Assembly: GCF_000954115.1 (NCBI RefSeq)
Contig: NZ_CP010797.1
Coordinates: forward strand, 5,084,001 to 5,148,000
Direction: 5' to 3'
Source of the DNA: Rhodococcus sp. B7740
GTDB lineage: Bacteria; Actinomycetota; Actinomycetes; Mycobacteriales; Mycobacteriaceae
Length of the DNA stretch: 64,000 nucleotides
In this document: piece after piece, positions 35,437 through 45,942 of the stretch
How positions within the stretch are numbered: the first letter of the stretch is position 1
How the letters are laid out: the number at the start of each line of letters is the position of its first letter
Notes under the pieces: generated by a model
The model's database searches: none
Told to the model about the DNA's origin: nothing
Seen by the model: the letters and a program-made list of their open reading frames with translations, nothing else
Translations under genes and position numbers: made by a program

Positions 35437-35500
35437 GTGAACGAACCTACATTCCCCAGCAGTTGTGCGTGTACTGCTAGCAAGGTTCTCTCGGTGCGGA

Positions 35501-35506
35501 TAGGTT
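35501..35506 (+). promoter_or_regulatory. -10 element implying a leaderless glgC transcript
   Basis: TAGGTT ends six bases before the GTG start at 35513, so +1 would be at or next to the start codon. No good Shine-Dalgarno is present upstream of this GTG. Confidence 0.45.
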
Positions 35507-35512
35507 GAGTGG

Positions 35513-36727
35513 GTGAGGACACAACCGCACGTACTAGGGATTGTGCTTGCCGGCGGTGAGGGTAAGCGCCTTTACCCGATGACCGCGGACCGAGCCAAGC
35601 CAGCCGTGCCCTTCGGGGGCGCCTACCGACTCATCGACTTCGTACTGAGCAATCTCGTCAACGCCGGCTACCTCCGGCTCTGCGTGCTCACCCAGTACAA
35701 GTCCCATTCACTGGACCGCCACATCTCGCAGACATGGCGACTGTCCGGTTTCGCCGGGGAGTACATCACTCCGGTCCCGGCACAGCAGCGTCTCGGGCCC
35801 CGGTGGTACACCGGCAGCGCCGACGCCATCTTCCAGTCGCTGAACCTGGTGTACGACGAGGACCCCGAGTACATCGTGGTCTTCGGAGCCGACCACGTGT
35901 ACCGGATGGACCCGGAGCAGATGGTGCAGCAGCACATCGACTCCGGTGCCGGCGTCACCGTCGCGGGCATCCGGGTTCCGCGTAGCGAGGCATTCGCGTT
36001 CGGATGCATCGACTCGGACGAGAACGGCAAGATCACCCAGTTCCTCGAGAAGCCGGCGCAGCCGCCCGGGACCCCCGACGATCCCGACGTCACCTACGCC
36101 TCGATGGGCAACTACGTGTTCACCACCAAGGTGCTCGTCGACGCCATCAAGGCCGACTCCGAGAACGTCGACTCCGACCACGACATGGGTGGCGACATCA
36201 TTCCGGCACTCGTCGAAGCGGGCGTCGCCTCGGTCTACGACTTCAACGACAACGTCGTTCCCGGTGCCACCGAACGCGACCGCGGATACTGGCGAGACGT
36301 CGGCACCATCGACGCCTTCTACGACGCCCACATGGACCTCGTGTCGGTGCATCCCATCTTCAACCTCTACAACCGGCGCTGGCCCATCCGCGGATCGGCC
36401 GAGAACCTGCCGCCCGCCAAGTTCGTCCAGGGCGGCTTGGCTCAGGAGTCGGTCGTCGGTGCCGGCTGCATCCTGTCCGCGGCCACCGTCCGCAACTCGG
36501 TTCTCAGCTCCAACGTCATGATCGACAGTGGTGCGACCGTCGAGGGCAGCGTCCTGATGCCCGGCGTCCGTATCGGCAAGGGTGCGGTGGTGCGGCACGC
36601 GATCCTGGACAAGAACGTCGTCGTCGGTGACGGCGAGATCATCGGTGTCGATCACGAACGCGACCGCGAACGCTTCAACGTCAGCGCCGGGGGAGTCGTC
36701 TCCGTCGGCAAGGGCGTCTGGATCTAG
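35513..36727 (+). CDS. glgC: Glucose-1-phosphate adenylyltransferase GlgC
   Basis: 404-residue ADP-glucose pyrophosphorylase, length identical to the mycobacterial type. [22 protein letters not shown] is the nucleotide-binding loop, [12 protein letters not shown] and [10 protein letters not shown] are in the active site, and FLEKP is the sugar-binding loop. A C-terminal beta-helix runs from about 285. The GTG start aligns with the family start. It supplies GlgM, encoded divergently. A long palindrome begins 11 bases after the stop. Confidence 0.97.
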   Translation: MRTQPHVLGIVLAGGEGKRLYPMTADRAKPAVPFGGAYRLIDFVLSNLVNAGYLRLCVLTQYKSHSLDRHISQTWRLSGFAGEYITPVPAQQRLGPRWYTGSADAIFQSLNLVYDEDPEYIVVFGADHVYRMDPEQMVQQHIDSGAGVTVAGIRVPRSEAFAFGCIDSDENGKITQFLEKPAQPPGTPDDPDVTYASMGNYVFTTKVLVDAIKADSENVDSDHDMGGDIIPALVEAGVASVYDFNDNVVPGATERDRGYWRDVGTIDAFYDAHMDLVSVHPIFNLYNRRWPIRGSAENLPPAKFVQGGLAQESVVGAGCILSAATVRNSVLSSNVMIDSGATVEGSVLMPGVRIGKGAVVRHAILDKNVVVGDGEIIGVDHERDRERFNVSAGGVVSVGKGVWI

Positions 36728-36737
36728 TGCGCTGCGC

Positions 36738-36785
36738 GCAGTGGTGCGGTCAAGTGCCCTCTGTGGCTCCTGACCGCACCACTGC
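36738..36785 (+). terminator. Long perfect palindrome between convergent genes
   Basis: GCAGTGGTGCGGTCA (36738-36752) and TGACCGCACCACTGC (36771-36785) form a perfect 15-bp stem with an 18-base loop. It lies between glgC and the convergent methyltransferase. It is preceded by GCGCTGCGCGCA (36729-36740), shared exactly with the palindrome after sugC. Confidence 0.75.
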
Positions 36786-36794
36786 CGTAGGCAT

Positions 36795-37426
36795 TTACGC
36801 TCTCGACGCGCAGATCAACCCGTCGCCCAGAGGCAGCAGCACCGTCGTCAGACGCTCGTCCTCGGCGATGGCCCGGGCGGCGGATCGAACGGCAACTGCG
36901 GTGGCGTCGCGCTGAGTCGGGTCGGCGACTCGCCCACCCAGTAACGCGTTGTGCAGCACCAGAACTCCACCGGGTCGCAGGAGTCGAACACTCTCGGCGA
37001 CGAAGTGCGGATGGTCGGCCGGACTGGCATCGATGAAGACCAGATCGTAGGTGTCGTCGGCCAACCGGGGGAGCACATCGAGCGCCCAGCCGTTGATCAA
37101 CCGGGTGCGCGAGGGCGCAATTCCCCCGCGCGGAACGCTTCTCGGGCTGCACGCTGGTGCTCGGGCTCGGTGTCGATGGTGGTGAGCACACCGTCCACGC
37201 GCATCCCGTCGAGCAACCACAGACCACTGATTCCAGCGCCGGTACCGATTTCGACGACAGTCTTCGCACCGAGCATCTGGGTGAAGATGGACAGAATCGC
37301 TCCGACCGACGGCGGTACCGGTGCGGCACCCAGGTCGACGGCTCGCTCTCTGGCTGCGATCAGAACCTCGTCCTCCTGAGCGGAGTCTTCGGCGTAGGCG
37401 AGCATCTTCTCGGCGTTGGTCGGCAC
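36795..37426 (-). pseudogene. O-methyltransferase (Rv1220c-like), interrupted by one frameshift
   Basis: SAM-dependent O-methyltransferase of the catechol-OMT-like type. The N-terminal frame (37426 down to 37097) includes [16 protein letters not shown] and [18 protein letters not shown], then runs out of frame. The C-terminal half ([48 protein letters not shown]) continues in another frame to 36795. Adding one base to the five-base C run at 37123-37127 restores [11 protein letters not shown] and a 210-residue protein of normal length. Position before sigE agrees with Rv1220c. An assembly undercall is the likely cause. Confidence 0.87.
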
Positions 37427-37450
37427 GCCCCGAGGCTATCGTGCCCAGGG

Positions 37451-37516
37451 CACATTCTCACGCACACATTCTCAGGTGCGCCTCAGCTGTTTCATACCGG
37501 ACCCACACGCGGGTCC
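37451..37516 (+). promoter_or_regulatory. sigE upstream region: CTCA direct repeats and hairpin
   Basis: CACATTCTCA occurs at 37451 and 37465. TCTCAGGT (37470-37477) and CCTCAGCT (37481-37488) are imperfect 8-base direct repeats three bases apart, resembling the MprA box known upstream of mycobacterial sigE. GGACCC/GGGTCC (37499-37516) forms a small hairpin in the putative leader. MprA binding is inferred. Confidence 0.45.
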
Positions 37517-37566
37517 GTCAGGCTGTGCAGGAGTCGAAGGTCCATCTCGATTGCGAAGTGTGAGCT

Positions 37567-37593
37567 GGAACATCCGAGGGTAGTCGTCGGTTG
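37567..37593 (+). promoter_or_regulatory. ECF-type promoter candidate overlapping the sigE start
   Basis: GGAACA (37567-37572) and GGTTGA (37589-37594 region) are 16 bases apart, close to the GGAAC/GTT pattern of SigE/SigH promoters. A transcript from here would start after the TTG at 37591 and would need an internal start codon. Confidence 0.35.
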
Positions 37594-38271
37594 AATCAGA
37601 AGGACGTACGCAGTCCTGAGCAGGAGGATCCAACTATTTACAAGATCAACGGCGATCGCGACAGCGCGCGTCTACCCGAGTCCGTACCCGCACCCGACGA
37701 TCTCAGCGGCACCGCAGTGTTCGATGCGACCGGCGAGAACTCCACCATGCCGTCCTGGGACGAACTGGTTCGCGAACACGGCGACCGCGTCTACCGACTG
37801 GCCTACCGCCTGTCCGGCAACGCCCAGGACGCCGAGGACCTGACGCAGGACACTTTCATTCGCGTGTTCCGCTCCCTGTCGAATTACCAGCCGGGCACCT
37901 TCGAGGGGTGGCTGCACCGCATCACCACCAATCTGTTCCTGGACATGGTTCGTCGTCGCAGCCGCATCCGTATGGAGGCGCTCCCCGAGGACTACGACCG
38001 TGTTCCCTCGGACCGACCCAACCCCGAGCAGATCTACCACGATGCTCGCCTCGACCCCGATCTGCAGTCCGCGCTCGACTCGCTGGCACCGGAGTTCCGT
38101 GCCGCAATCGTGCTGTGCGACATCGAAGGACTGTCGTACGAGGAGATCGGTGCGACACTGGGCGTCAAGCTCGGAACTGTTCGCAGTCGCATTCACCGTG
38201 GACGCCAGGCGCTACGCGAGTACCTTCGAGTGCACGGGAAGGTCGACTCCGGTCACGCAAGTGTCCACTAG
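37591..38271 (+). CDS. sigE: ECF sigma factor SigE
   Basis: 226-residue extracytoplasmic-function sigma factor for envelope and oxidative stress. Region 2 has [25 protein letters not shown] and region 4 has [28 protein letters not shown] (both split across about 64-90 and 177-204). The conserved block begins at GTAVFDATG (about 41). The TTG start has GAGGG nine bases upstream. A second, stronger AGGAGGA (37622-37628) lies inside the frame, eight bases before an in-frame ATT at 37636; internal GTG (37717) and ATG (37747) also exist. Mycobacterial SigE has several isoforms. rseA follows. Confidence 0.94.
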   Translation: MNQKDVRSPEQEDPTIYKINGDRDSARLPESVPAPDDLSGTAVFDATGENSTMPSWDELVREHGDRVYRLAYRLSGNAQDAEDLTQDTFIRVFRSLSNYQPGTFEGWLHRITTNLFLDMVRRRSRIRMEALPEDYDRVPSDRPNPEQIYHDARLDPDLQSALDSLAPEFRAAIVLCDIEGLSYEEIGATLGVKLGTVRSRIHRGRQALREYLRVHGKVDSGHASVH

Positions 38272-38287
38272 CTACGAGGAGGGTTGG

Positions 38288-38614
38288 ATGACGCAGGCGC
38301 GCAAGCCGAAGCGATTCAGCTCCACCGAACATCTGGCCAGTGAGGCCATCGCGGCGTACGTCGATGGCGAATTGCGAATGCCCGCCTATCTCCGCGCAGC
38401 AGACCACCTGTCCGAATGCCCCGAGTGCGCCGCCGAGGTCGAGGCCCAGCAGCAGGCGCGCAAGGCACTGCGTGGAGCAGGGGAGATGTCGATGCCACAC
38501 TCCTTGCTCGGCCTGCTCAGTCAGATACCGTCCTGCGCGGGCGAGGATCGGCCGACCCACACCAAGAGAACGTTCATGTCCGCTGTCGCCGACGTCCGCC
38601 GTCGCCGACGCTGA
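38288..38614 (+). CDS. rseA: Zinc-binding anti-sigma factor RseA
   Basis: 108-residue anti-SigE factor. The ZAS motif is H40-x3-C44-x2-C47 (HLSECPEC). The N-terminal part (HLASEAIAAYVDGELRM) is typical of anti-sigma binding helices. No transmembrane helix is present, so it is cytosolic like mycobacterial RseA. GAGGAGG lies just upstream of the ATG, 16 bases after sigE. Redox or phosphorylation-dependent release of SigE is known for the family. Confidence 0.93.
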   Translation: MTQARKPKRFSSTEHLASEAIAAYVDGELRMPAYLRAADHLSECPECAAEVEAQQQARKALRGAGEMSMPHSLLGLLSQIPSCAGEDRPTHTKRTFMSAVADVRRRRR

Positions 38615-40240
<1,626 letters not shown>

Positions 40241-40245
40241 CGACG

Positions 40246-40251
40246 TAGGCT
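40246..40251 (+). promoter_or_regulatory. -10 element implying a leaderless tatB transcript
   Basis: TAGGCT ends seven bases before the tatB GTG. The spacing is that of a leaderless start, giving tatB an internal promoter in the sigE-htrA cluster. Confidence 0.4.
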
Positions 40252-40258
40252 GGCAGAC

Positions 40259-40708
40259 GTGTTCGGCAACATCGGTTGGGGAGAGCTCGTCATTCTCCTC
40301 GTAGCAGCTCTCGTCATCCTCGGCCCCGATCGCCTCCCCGGCGCGATCAGCTGGGTGTCGAAGTCCATCCGTCAGGTCAAGGACTATGCCAACGGTGCGA
40401 GCCAGCAGCTCAAGGACGAACTCGGCACCGACTTCGAGGACCTCCGCAAGCCGCTGGCGGATCTCAACCAACTTCGCGGCATGACCCCTCGGGCAGTGAT
40501 CACCAAACATCTGCTCGACGGAGACGACTCGGTCTTCAAGAACCCACTCGAGGACACCTTCAAGGGCAAGCCCTTCGACGCCAAGCCGAAAAGCTCGGGC
40601 GGCCCGACGCCCCAGATCAACACGTCACAGGGTGGGGTGTCGATGAGCAAGAACGAGCCGAAGCTGTCTGCAGGCGACACCCCGCCCATCGACGCCGACG
40701 CCACCTGA
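40259..40708 (+). CDS. tatB: Sec-independent (Tat) translocase protein TatB
   Basis: 149-residue Tat receptor subunit. The N-terminal amphipathic/transmembrane unit [27 protein letters not shown] (split here across 1-27) is diagnostic for TatB; a charged amphipathic helix (30-65) and a disordered tail follow. The GTG start has an upstream -10-like TAGGCT. It follows htrA, as in Rv1223-Rv1224, and is convergent with the ABC transporter behind a tandem hairpin repeat. Confidence 0.95.
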   Translation: MFGNIGWGELVILLVAALVILGPDRLPGAISWVSKSIRQVKDYANGASQQLKDELGTDFEDLRKPLADLNQLRGMTPRAVITKHLLDGDDSVFKNPLEDTFKGKPFDAKPKSSGGPTPQINTSQGGVSMSKNEPKLSAGDTPPIDADAT

Positions 40709-40725
40709 CGCTGCTTTGCATATGG

Positions 40726-40854
40726 CCGACCCCGCTGCTGCGTGAATGGACCATTGCACACGTCTGAGCGCGGCAGTGGTCCATTCATGCCGACCCCGCT
40801 GCTGCGTGAATGGACCATTGCACACGTCTGAGCGCGGCAGTGGTCCATTGACGC
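40726..40854 (+). repeat. Two 60-bp direct repeats (64-bp period), each a hairpin
   Basis: Identical 60-base units at 40726-40785 and 40790-40849 are separated by four bases. Each contains AATGGACCATTGC and GCAGTGGTCCATT around a 15-base loop; in the second copy the arms extend to about 18 bases with two mismatches (40804-40821 and 40837-40854). The unit lies between convergent tatB and the ABC ATPase gene and may end both transcripts. Confidence 0.9.
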
Positions 40855-40872
40855 AACCGGGGAGCGGGGCGG

Positions 40873-41646
40873 CTAGAGGACCTTGTTCAGGAAGTCCTGG
40901 GTGCGAGGGTTCTGCGGGTTACCGAACAATTCGTCGGGTGTTCCCTCCTCGACGATGACGCCTTCGGCCATGAAGATCACGCGATCCGCGACCTCGCGTG
41001 CGAAGCCCATTTCGTGGGTCACGACGACCATCGTCATGCCGCCCTGCGCGAGGTCTCGCAACACCTGCAGGACTTCGCCGACCATTTCAGGGTCGAGAGC
41101 ACTGGTGGCCTCGTCGAACAGCATGATCGACGGGCTCATGGCCAACGCTCGGGCGATGGCGACGCGCTGCTTCTGCCCGCCGGAGAGGTTGGCGGGTTTG
41201 TAGTCCGCACGCTCGGACAGGCCCACCTGTTCGAGCAGCTTCCGGGCCGCGTCCTTGGCCTGCGACTTCGACATCTTCTTCGTCTCGACGGGCGCGAGCA
41301 TGACGTTCTCGAGCGCGGTCATGTGTGGGAAGAGGTTGAAGTGCTGGAACACCATGCCGATGTTCTGGCGCACCTTGTCCAGGTCGACGTTCTTCGCGGT
41401 CAGGTCGGTGCCGTCGACGACGACCGATCCGGCAGTGATGTCTTCGAGCTTGTTCAGGCAACGCAGGAACGTGCTCTTGCCCGAGCCCGATGGCCCGATC
41501 ACGCACACCACTTCACCGTTGGCGATCTCGGCGTCGATGCCCTTGAGGACCGTGTTGTCGCCGAACGCCTTCTGCAGGCCCCTGATGGAGATCTTGGTTC
41601 CGGAACCGCTGTCGACCGGCAGGTCCTTGGTCAGTTCGGTGCTCAT
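40873..41646 (-). CDS. glnQ: Amino-acid ABC transporter ATP-binding protein (GlnQ-like)
   Basis: 257-residue ABC ATPase of the polar amino acid uptake class. Walker A is GPSGSGKST, the signature LSGGQKQR, Walker [13 protein letters not shown] and the switch His VTHEMGF. The ATG at 41646 overlaps the stop of the receptor-permease gene (ATGA), so the two form one operon. Glutamine/glutamate specificity is the family guess. Confidence 0.93.
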   Translation of the reverse strand: MSTELTKDLPVDSGSGTKISIRGLQKAFGDNTVLKGIDAEIANGEVVCVIGPSGSGKSTFLRCLNKLEDITAGSVVVDGTDLTAKNVDLDKVRQNIGMVFQHFNLFPHMTALENVMLAPVETKKMSKSQAKDAARKLLEQVGLSERADYKPANLSGGQKQRVAIARALAMSPSIMLFDEATSALDPEMVGEVLQVLRDLAQGGMTMVVVTHEMGFAREVADRVIFMAEGVIVEEGTPDELFGNPQNPRTQDFLNKVL

Positions 41647-43109
41647 TTGTTGATCCTCTTCTCGAGCCGGTTCGACAGCTTGGTGAGAGCCATGATGATG
41701 ATGAAGTACAGAACGCCGACGATGAGCCACATGTTGAACGACTCGAAGTTGCGGGCGATGATCAGACGACCGGTCTGTGTCAGTTCGGCGAGGCCGATGA
41801 CCGAGAGCAGTGACGTGTCCTTGAGCGTGATGACGAACTGATTGATGTACGACGGGATCATCGTGCGAATTGCCTGTGGCATCACCACTTTTCGCATCGA
41901 CTTGAGGTAACTGATGCCGAGACTGCGCGATGCTTCCATCTGGCCCTTGTCGACGGCGAGAATCCCACCGCGGACAATCTCGGCCATGTACGCACCGGCA
42001 TTGAGCGAGAGCGTGATGATGCCCGCGGTGAACGCCGACATCTGGAAGTTCAGCGCCGCGGGGACACCGAAGTAGATGAAGAATGCCTGCACCAGAAGCG
42101 GTGTGCCACGGAAGATGTCGACGTAGGTGGTGCCGATGCCGCGGAGCACGATGTTGGTCGAGACGCGGAACAGGCCGAAGATCGCGCCGAGTACCAGCGC
42201 GATGGCGATGGAGATGACGGTCAGCACGATGGTCAGCCACAGTCCCTTGAGCAGCAACTGCCAGCTGCTGGCGATCAGACCGGGGATGGACGTGTCGGCG
42301 GTGGAGGCATCGGCGTTGAGGTAGGTGTCGAGAATCTGGTCGTACTGGCCGTTGGCGCGCAGGTTCTCGAGGCCGGTGTTGAACTGTTCGAGCAACTGGG
42401 CGTTGGTGCCCTTGGCGACGGCGAATCCGTAACTGGCACCGGCTTCTTTCTCGGTGACGGTCTTGAATCCGTTGCCCTGGGTGATGCCGTAGGCGAGCAC
42501 CGGGTAGTCCTCGAAGGCGGCCGCGGAGTTACCGGTGCGCACTTCCTCGAACATCGTTGCCGAGTCGTCGAAGCTCCGGATGGTGAAGCCGTACTGATCT
42601 GCGATCGACGCTGCGAAGGTCGCGCCCTCGGTGCCGTTCTTGACTGCGACGGACTTGCCGCGCAGATCCTCGTAGCCCTTGATCTCGTCGTTGGAATCCA
42701 GAATCGCCATCTGGACACCGGAATCGAAGTACGGCTCGGAGAAGTCGAAAGTGGCCTTGCGTTCGTCGGTGATCGACATGCCGGCGATCATTCCGTTGAA
42801 CTGGCCGCTGGTGACGCCCTGGAGTGCGGTATCGAAACCGACCTGCTCGACGGTGTAGTCGAAGCCCTGATCCACCGAGATCGCGGCGAGTAGGTCCATG
42901 TCGATTCCGACGAGTTTGCCGCTCTCGTCCTGGAATTCGAACGGTGCGAACGTGGTGTCCGTCGCGATCGAATAGTTCTGTGCAGGCGGGGCGGGTTGTG
43001 CGGATGCCATAGCGGGACCGAGCAGCGATCCCAGCAGGGTGATCAGCAGTGCGATCAGAACCGGAACGACGACCGGCCTGACCCGATGCGGCTTCTTCAT
43101 GAAGGCCAC
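41643..43109 (-). CDS. Fused substrate-binding/permease protein of an amino-acid ABC transporter
   Basis: 488-residue fusion. A signal/anchor helix (about 12-36) precedes a family 3 solute-binding domain (about 45-265; [32 protein letters not shown]), and then a HisM/GlnP-type permease (about 275-488; [38 protein letters not shown], the EAA loop). Such fused receptors keep the binding protein at high local concentration. Start GTG 43109, or ATG 43100 three codons later. No separate permease gene is present. Confidence 0.93.
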   Translation of the reverse strand: MAFMKKPHRVRPVVVPVLIALLITLLGSLLGPAMASAQPAPPAQNYSIATDTTFAPFEFQDESGKLVGIDMDLLAAISVDQGFDYTVEQVGFDTALQGVTSGQFNGMIAGMSITDERKATFDFSEPYFDSGVQMAILDSNDEIKGYEDLRGKSVAVKNGTEGATFAASIADQYGFTIRSFDDSATMFEEVRTGNSAAAFEDYPVLAYGITQGNGFKTVTEKEAGASYGFAVAKGTNAQLLEQFNTGLENLRANGQYDQILDTYLNADASTADTSIPGLIASSWQLLLKGLWLTIVLTVISIAIALVLGAIFGLFRVSTNIVLRGIGTTYVDIFRGTPLLVQAFFIYFGVPAALNFQMSAFTAGIITLSLNAGAYMAEIVRGGILAVDKGQMEASRSLGISYLKSMRKVVMPQAIRTMIPSYINQFVITLKDTSLLSVIGLAELTQTGRLIIARNFESFNMWLIVGVLYFIIIMALTKLSNRLEKRINK

Positions 43110-43192
43110 TCTCTATCGACAATAGGATCGAAGGCAAATCCTAAGGCCCCAACCCTGTTTCCCGCGTCGTTTGTCGGGTATAAGCGCGCGCC

Positions 43193-44329
43193 CTACAGCT
43201 TGCGTGCCGAATCGATGCCGAGTGACATTCCCACCAGACCGCGCTCGCGTACGGCGAGTTTCGCTGCGACGGCCTCGAGTGCCTGTGCCGCAGGCGATTC
43301 CGGGTTACTCAGCACGATCGGCGTGCCTGCGTCACCGCCCTCTCGGACGGCGGTGTCGAGCGGAATCTGGCCGAGAAGTGGAACGCTGGCACCCACTGCC
43401 TTGGTGAGTCTGTCCGATACGTCCTGTCCGCCACCGGATCCGAAGATGTCCATCCGGGTGCCGTCGGGGAGCTCGAGCCACGACATGTTCTCCACGACGC
43501 CTGCCACGCGCTGCCGAGTCTGTAGTGCAATTGCACCCGCGCGCTCGGCGACCTCGGCCGCGGCCTGCTGCGGGGTGGTGACCACGAGGATTTCCGCGCT
43601 CGGAATGAGCTGAGCGACAGAGATTGCCACGTCTCCGGTACCGGGCGGAAGGTCGAGCAGCAGCACGTCCAGATCGCCCCAGAAGACGTCGGCGAGGAAC
43701 TGCTGCAGCGCACGGTGCAGCATCGGTCCACGCCACACGACCGGAGTGTTGCCCTGCGTGAACTGGGCGATCGAGATGAACTTCACGCCGTGCGCCTGCG
43801 GCGGCATGATCATCTTCTCGACCTGCGTGGGCCGGGCGTCGTTCCCGAGCATCCGGGGCACGGAGTGGCCGTAGATGTCGGCGTCGAGCACACCGACCGA
43901 GAGTCCGCGAGCAGTCAGCGATGCGGCGAGATTGACCGTCACACTGGACTTGCCGACGCCACCCTTGCCCGACGCCACCGCGTACACGCGCGTCAGGGAT
44001 CCGGGTTGCGCGAAGGGAATGATCGGCTCCGCGGAATCGCCGCGCAGTGACTTGCGGAGTTCGGTGCGCTGCTCGTCGTTCATCACGTCGAGTTCGACCG
44101 AGACGGTGCCGACGCCTGCGACGTCGGCGACTGCGTTCTTGACGCGGTCGCTGATCTCGGTCTTCATCGGGCACCCGGAGGTGGTGAGGTAGATGCCGAC
44201 GCCGACGGCTCCGTCGTCGGAGATGTCGATGCTCTTGACCATCCCCAGATCGGTGATGGGTTTGCGGATCTCGGGGTCGATCACCTTCGAGAGCGCGGTC
44301 CGAACGTCGGATTCGGTCAGTACAGCCAT
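43193..44329 (-). CDS. mrp: Mrp/NBP35-type P-loop ATPase (Fe-S cluster carrier)
   Basis: 378-residue ATPase of the Mrp/ApbC family. A N-terminal MIP18-like domain (about 1-90; DPEIRKPITDLGMVKSI) precedes the deviant Walker A GKGGVGKSSV near residue 120. It also has DADIYGHSVPRML, LLLDLPPGTGD and a C-terminal region lacking the usual CxxC pair. The family delivers or assembles iron-sulfur clusters. It stands alone, in the position of Rv1229c. Confidence 0.93.
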   Translation of the reverse strand: MAVLTESDVRTALSKVIDPEIRKPITDLGMVKSIDISDDGAVGVGIYLTTSGCPMKTEISDRVKNAVADVAGVGTVSVELDVMNDEQRTELRKSLRGDSAEPIIPFAQPGSLTRVYAVASGKGGVGKSSVTVNLAASLTARGLSVGVLDADIYGHSVPRMLGNDARPTQVEKMIMPPQAHGVKFISIAQFTQGNTPVVWRGPMLHRALQQFLADVFWGDLDVLLLDLPPGTGDVAISVAQLIPSAEILVVTTPQQAAAEVAERAGAIALQTRQRVAGVVENMSWLELPDGTRMDIFGSGGGQDVSDRLTKAVGASVPLLGQIPLDTAVREGGDAGTPIVLSNPESPAAQALEAVAAKLAVRERGLVGMSLGIDSARKL

Positions 44330-44390
44330 TGCTTCATGCTAGGCGGTGGGCTGTGCGCCGATGGACAGCAGGGCAGGTGCGGACGGCCGA

Positions 44391-45263
44391 TCAGTGAATG
44401 CGCGGGAGCTGGTCCGAGGTCGGGACGATGCCGGTGGCGTATCCGGCCGACCACGCGAGCACGTTCGCCACGTAGGCCATCGAGTTGTTGTAACGCAGGA
44501 TCGCTTTGGTGGTCGATCCCAGGTCACGCATGTTGGTGCCGTCGTCGCACAGGTACATGCCGGTGGCCAGGGCCGCGTCGAACAGATTCTGTGGGTCGGA
44601 GACTCCGTCGCCGTTGCCGTCGGCGTGATAGAGGTTCCACGTCGAGGGTAGGAACTGCATGGGTCCGACGGCACGGTCGTATTCGGTGTCACCGTCGAGC
44701 GCGCCGCCGTCGGTGTCACGAATCACCTGATTGCCCGCGAGGGTGCCGTTCAGTCGTGGCCCGAGGATGGGCTCGTGCAGCTCGCCCGAGTCGTCGACCT
44801 TGCCGTTGTTGGCGTGGGTGGATTCGACACGGCCGATGCCGGCGATGACGGTCCAGCTGATGCCGCAGCCGGGTTGCTGCTGGGCGAGGATGCGCTCGGC
44901 GTTCTTGTACGCCGAGACGTTGACGACCGGAATCGCGATGGGACTGACCGCGAGGTTGGTGGGCAGCTCAGGTGTGGGCGGGATCTCGGGAACCGGCGCC
45001 GGTGCGGGGACCGCAGCGGGCACGGGAAGCTCGGCCTGGGCGACCGGCTGCGCCTGTCCGTCCTGGGCGATCGGCTGCGGAGTTTCGACGACGGAGTTCG
45101 ATTCCTGCGCGGCAGGGGACGTCTTCGCGCTGACGAACGGGATGTATTCCGTGGCTCCGGCGCTGGTGGCGGCGGTGACGAGTCCTGCGGGGACGAGACC
45201 TGCCAGAGCAATCACCGAATTCCGTCTGACCTTGGAATTCGATGCTTTTCTGTGACGACCCAC
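44391..45263 (-). CDS. Secreted lytic transglycosylase (SLT/MltB-like)
   Basis: 290-residue exported murein hydrolase (Rv1230c position). The N-terminal signal/anchor (about 14-38) leads into a Pro/Ala/Glu-rich wall-spanning linker (about 50-105) and a transglycosylase domain with catalytic Glu in IGRVESTH and the AVGPMQFLPSTW motif. The start is a GTG preceded by AGGAGG at 10-15 bases. An AT-rich GTTATC-N5-GTTAC motif about 90 bases upstream may be an MtrA site. It is followed downstream by mrp. Confidence 0.9.
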   Translation of the reverse strand: MGRHRKASNSKVRRNSVIALAGLVPAGLVTAATSAGATEYIPFVSAKTSPAAQESNSVVETPQPIAQDGQAQPVAQAELPVPAAVPAPAPVPEIPPTPELPTNLAVSPIAIPVVNVSAYKNAERILAQQQPGCGISWTVIAGIGRVESTHANNGKVDDSGELHEPILGPRLNGTLAGNQVIRDTDGGALDGDTEYDRAVGPMQFLPSTWNLYHADGNGDGVSDPQNLFDAALATGMYLCDDGTNMRDLGSTTKAILRYNNSMAYVANVLAWSAGYATGIVPTSDQLPRIH

Positions 45264-45350
45264 GCGTGCTGTACCTCCTGATTTCCCCGGATGACAACCG
45301 GGGCCCGACCTGATGACCGGGATCGAGGGTACCTGATTCGAGACTGTTCC

Positions 45351-45366
45351 GTTATCGGGCTGTTAC
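45351..45366 (-). promoter_or_regulatory. MtrA-like direct repeat upstream of the lytic transglycosylase
   Basis: On the coding strand, GTAACAGCCCGATAAC carries two TAAC half-sites 11 bases apart. MtrA of Actinobacteria binds such repeats in front of peptidoglycan hydrolase genes. The call is by resemblance and context only. CCCCGG/CCGGGG (45285-45303) forms a hairpin nearer the gene. Confidence 0.4.
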
Positions 45367-45375
45367 AGAGCGGAC

Positions 45376-45942
45376 CTAGTGCGTATCGGGGTCCGATGCG
45401 TCCGGCATGCCCATGTCGTCGTGCACCCGCGCGGCCGCCTTCTTTCGTGCCTTCTTGGGAGAGACCGTGGGTTGACCCGTCGCCTGCTCGAGGAGTGCCT
45501 TGATCTCGTCCAGTTCGCGGCGCAGGTAGTCGCGGGTGGCGACCTCGCCGACGGCGATGCGCAGCGCGGCGAGTTCACGAGCGAGGAACTCGGTGTCGGC
45601 CTTGGTCTGCTGGGCGCGAGAACGGTCCTCCTCGAGGGAGACGCGGTCGCGGTCGTCCTGCCGATTCTGGGCCAGAAGAATCAACGGAGCTGCGTACGCG
45701 GCCTGGGTCGAGAACGCGAGGTTGAGCAGGATGAAGGGGTAGGGGTCCCACTGGAGGTTGACCGCCACGACGTTGAGGAAGATCCAGACGATCACGATTC
45801 CCGTCTGGATGGCCAGGTAGCGGCCGGTGCCGAGGAATCGTGCGGCCTTCTCGCCCGACTTGCCGAGGTCGAAGTCGAGGTTCACATTGAACATCCGCGA
45901 CCCGCGCGGCGTGTCCATTCTCTGGCGTGCTGTTTCTTTCAC
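45376..45942 (-). CDS. DUF1003 membrane protein
   Basis: 188-residue protein with two transmembrane helices (about 43-65 and 73-92; the hallmark NLAFSTQAAYAAPLILLAQNRQ) followed by a long polar, coiled-coil-like tail rich in Arg/Glu. The DUF1003 family is uncharacterised. GTG start overlaps the stop of the MgtE-N protein gene (GTGA), so the two are coupled. It corresponds to Rv1231c. Confidence 0.92.
   Translation of the reverse strand: MKETARQRMDTPRGSRMFNVNLDFDLGKSGEKAARFLGTGRYLAIQTGIVIVWIFLNVVAVNLQWDPYPFILLNLAFSTQAAYAAPLILLAQNRQDDRDRVSLEEDRSRAQQTKADTEFLARELAALRIAVGEVATRDYLRRELDEIKALLEQATGQPTVSPKKARKKAAARVHDDMGMPDASDPDTH

Noticed and set aside
45264..45375. c-di-AMP (ydaO) riboswitch before the lytic transglycosylase
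   Set aside because: These riboswitches precede wall hydrolases in Actinobacteria, but the interval is only about 110 bases and I could not find the conserved core.
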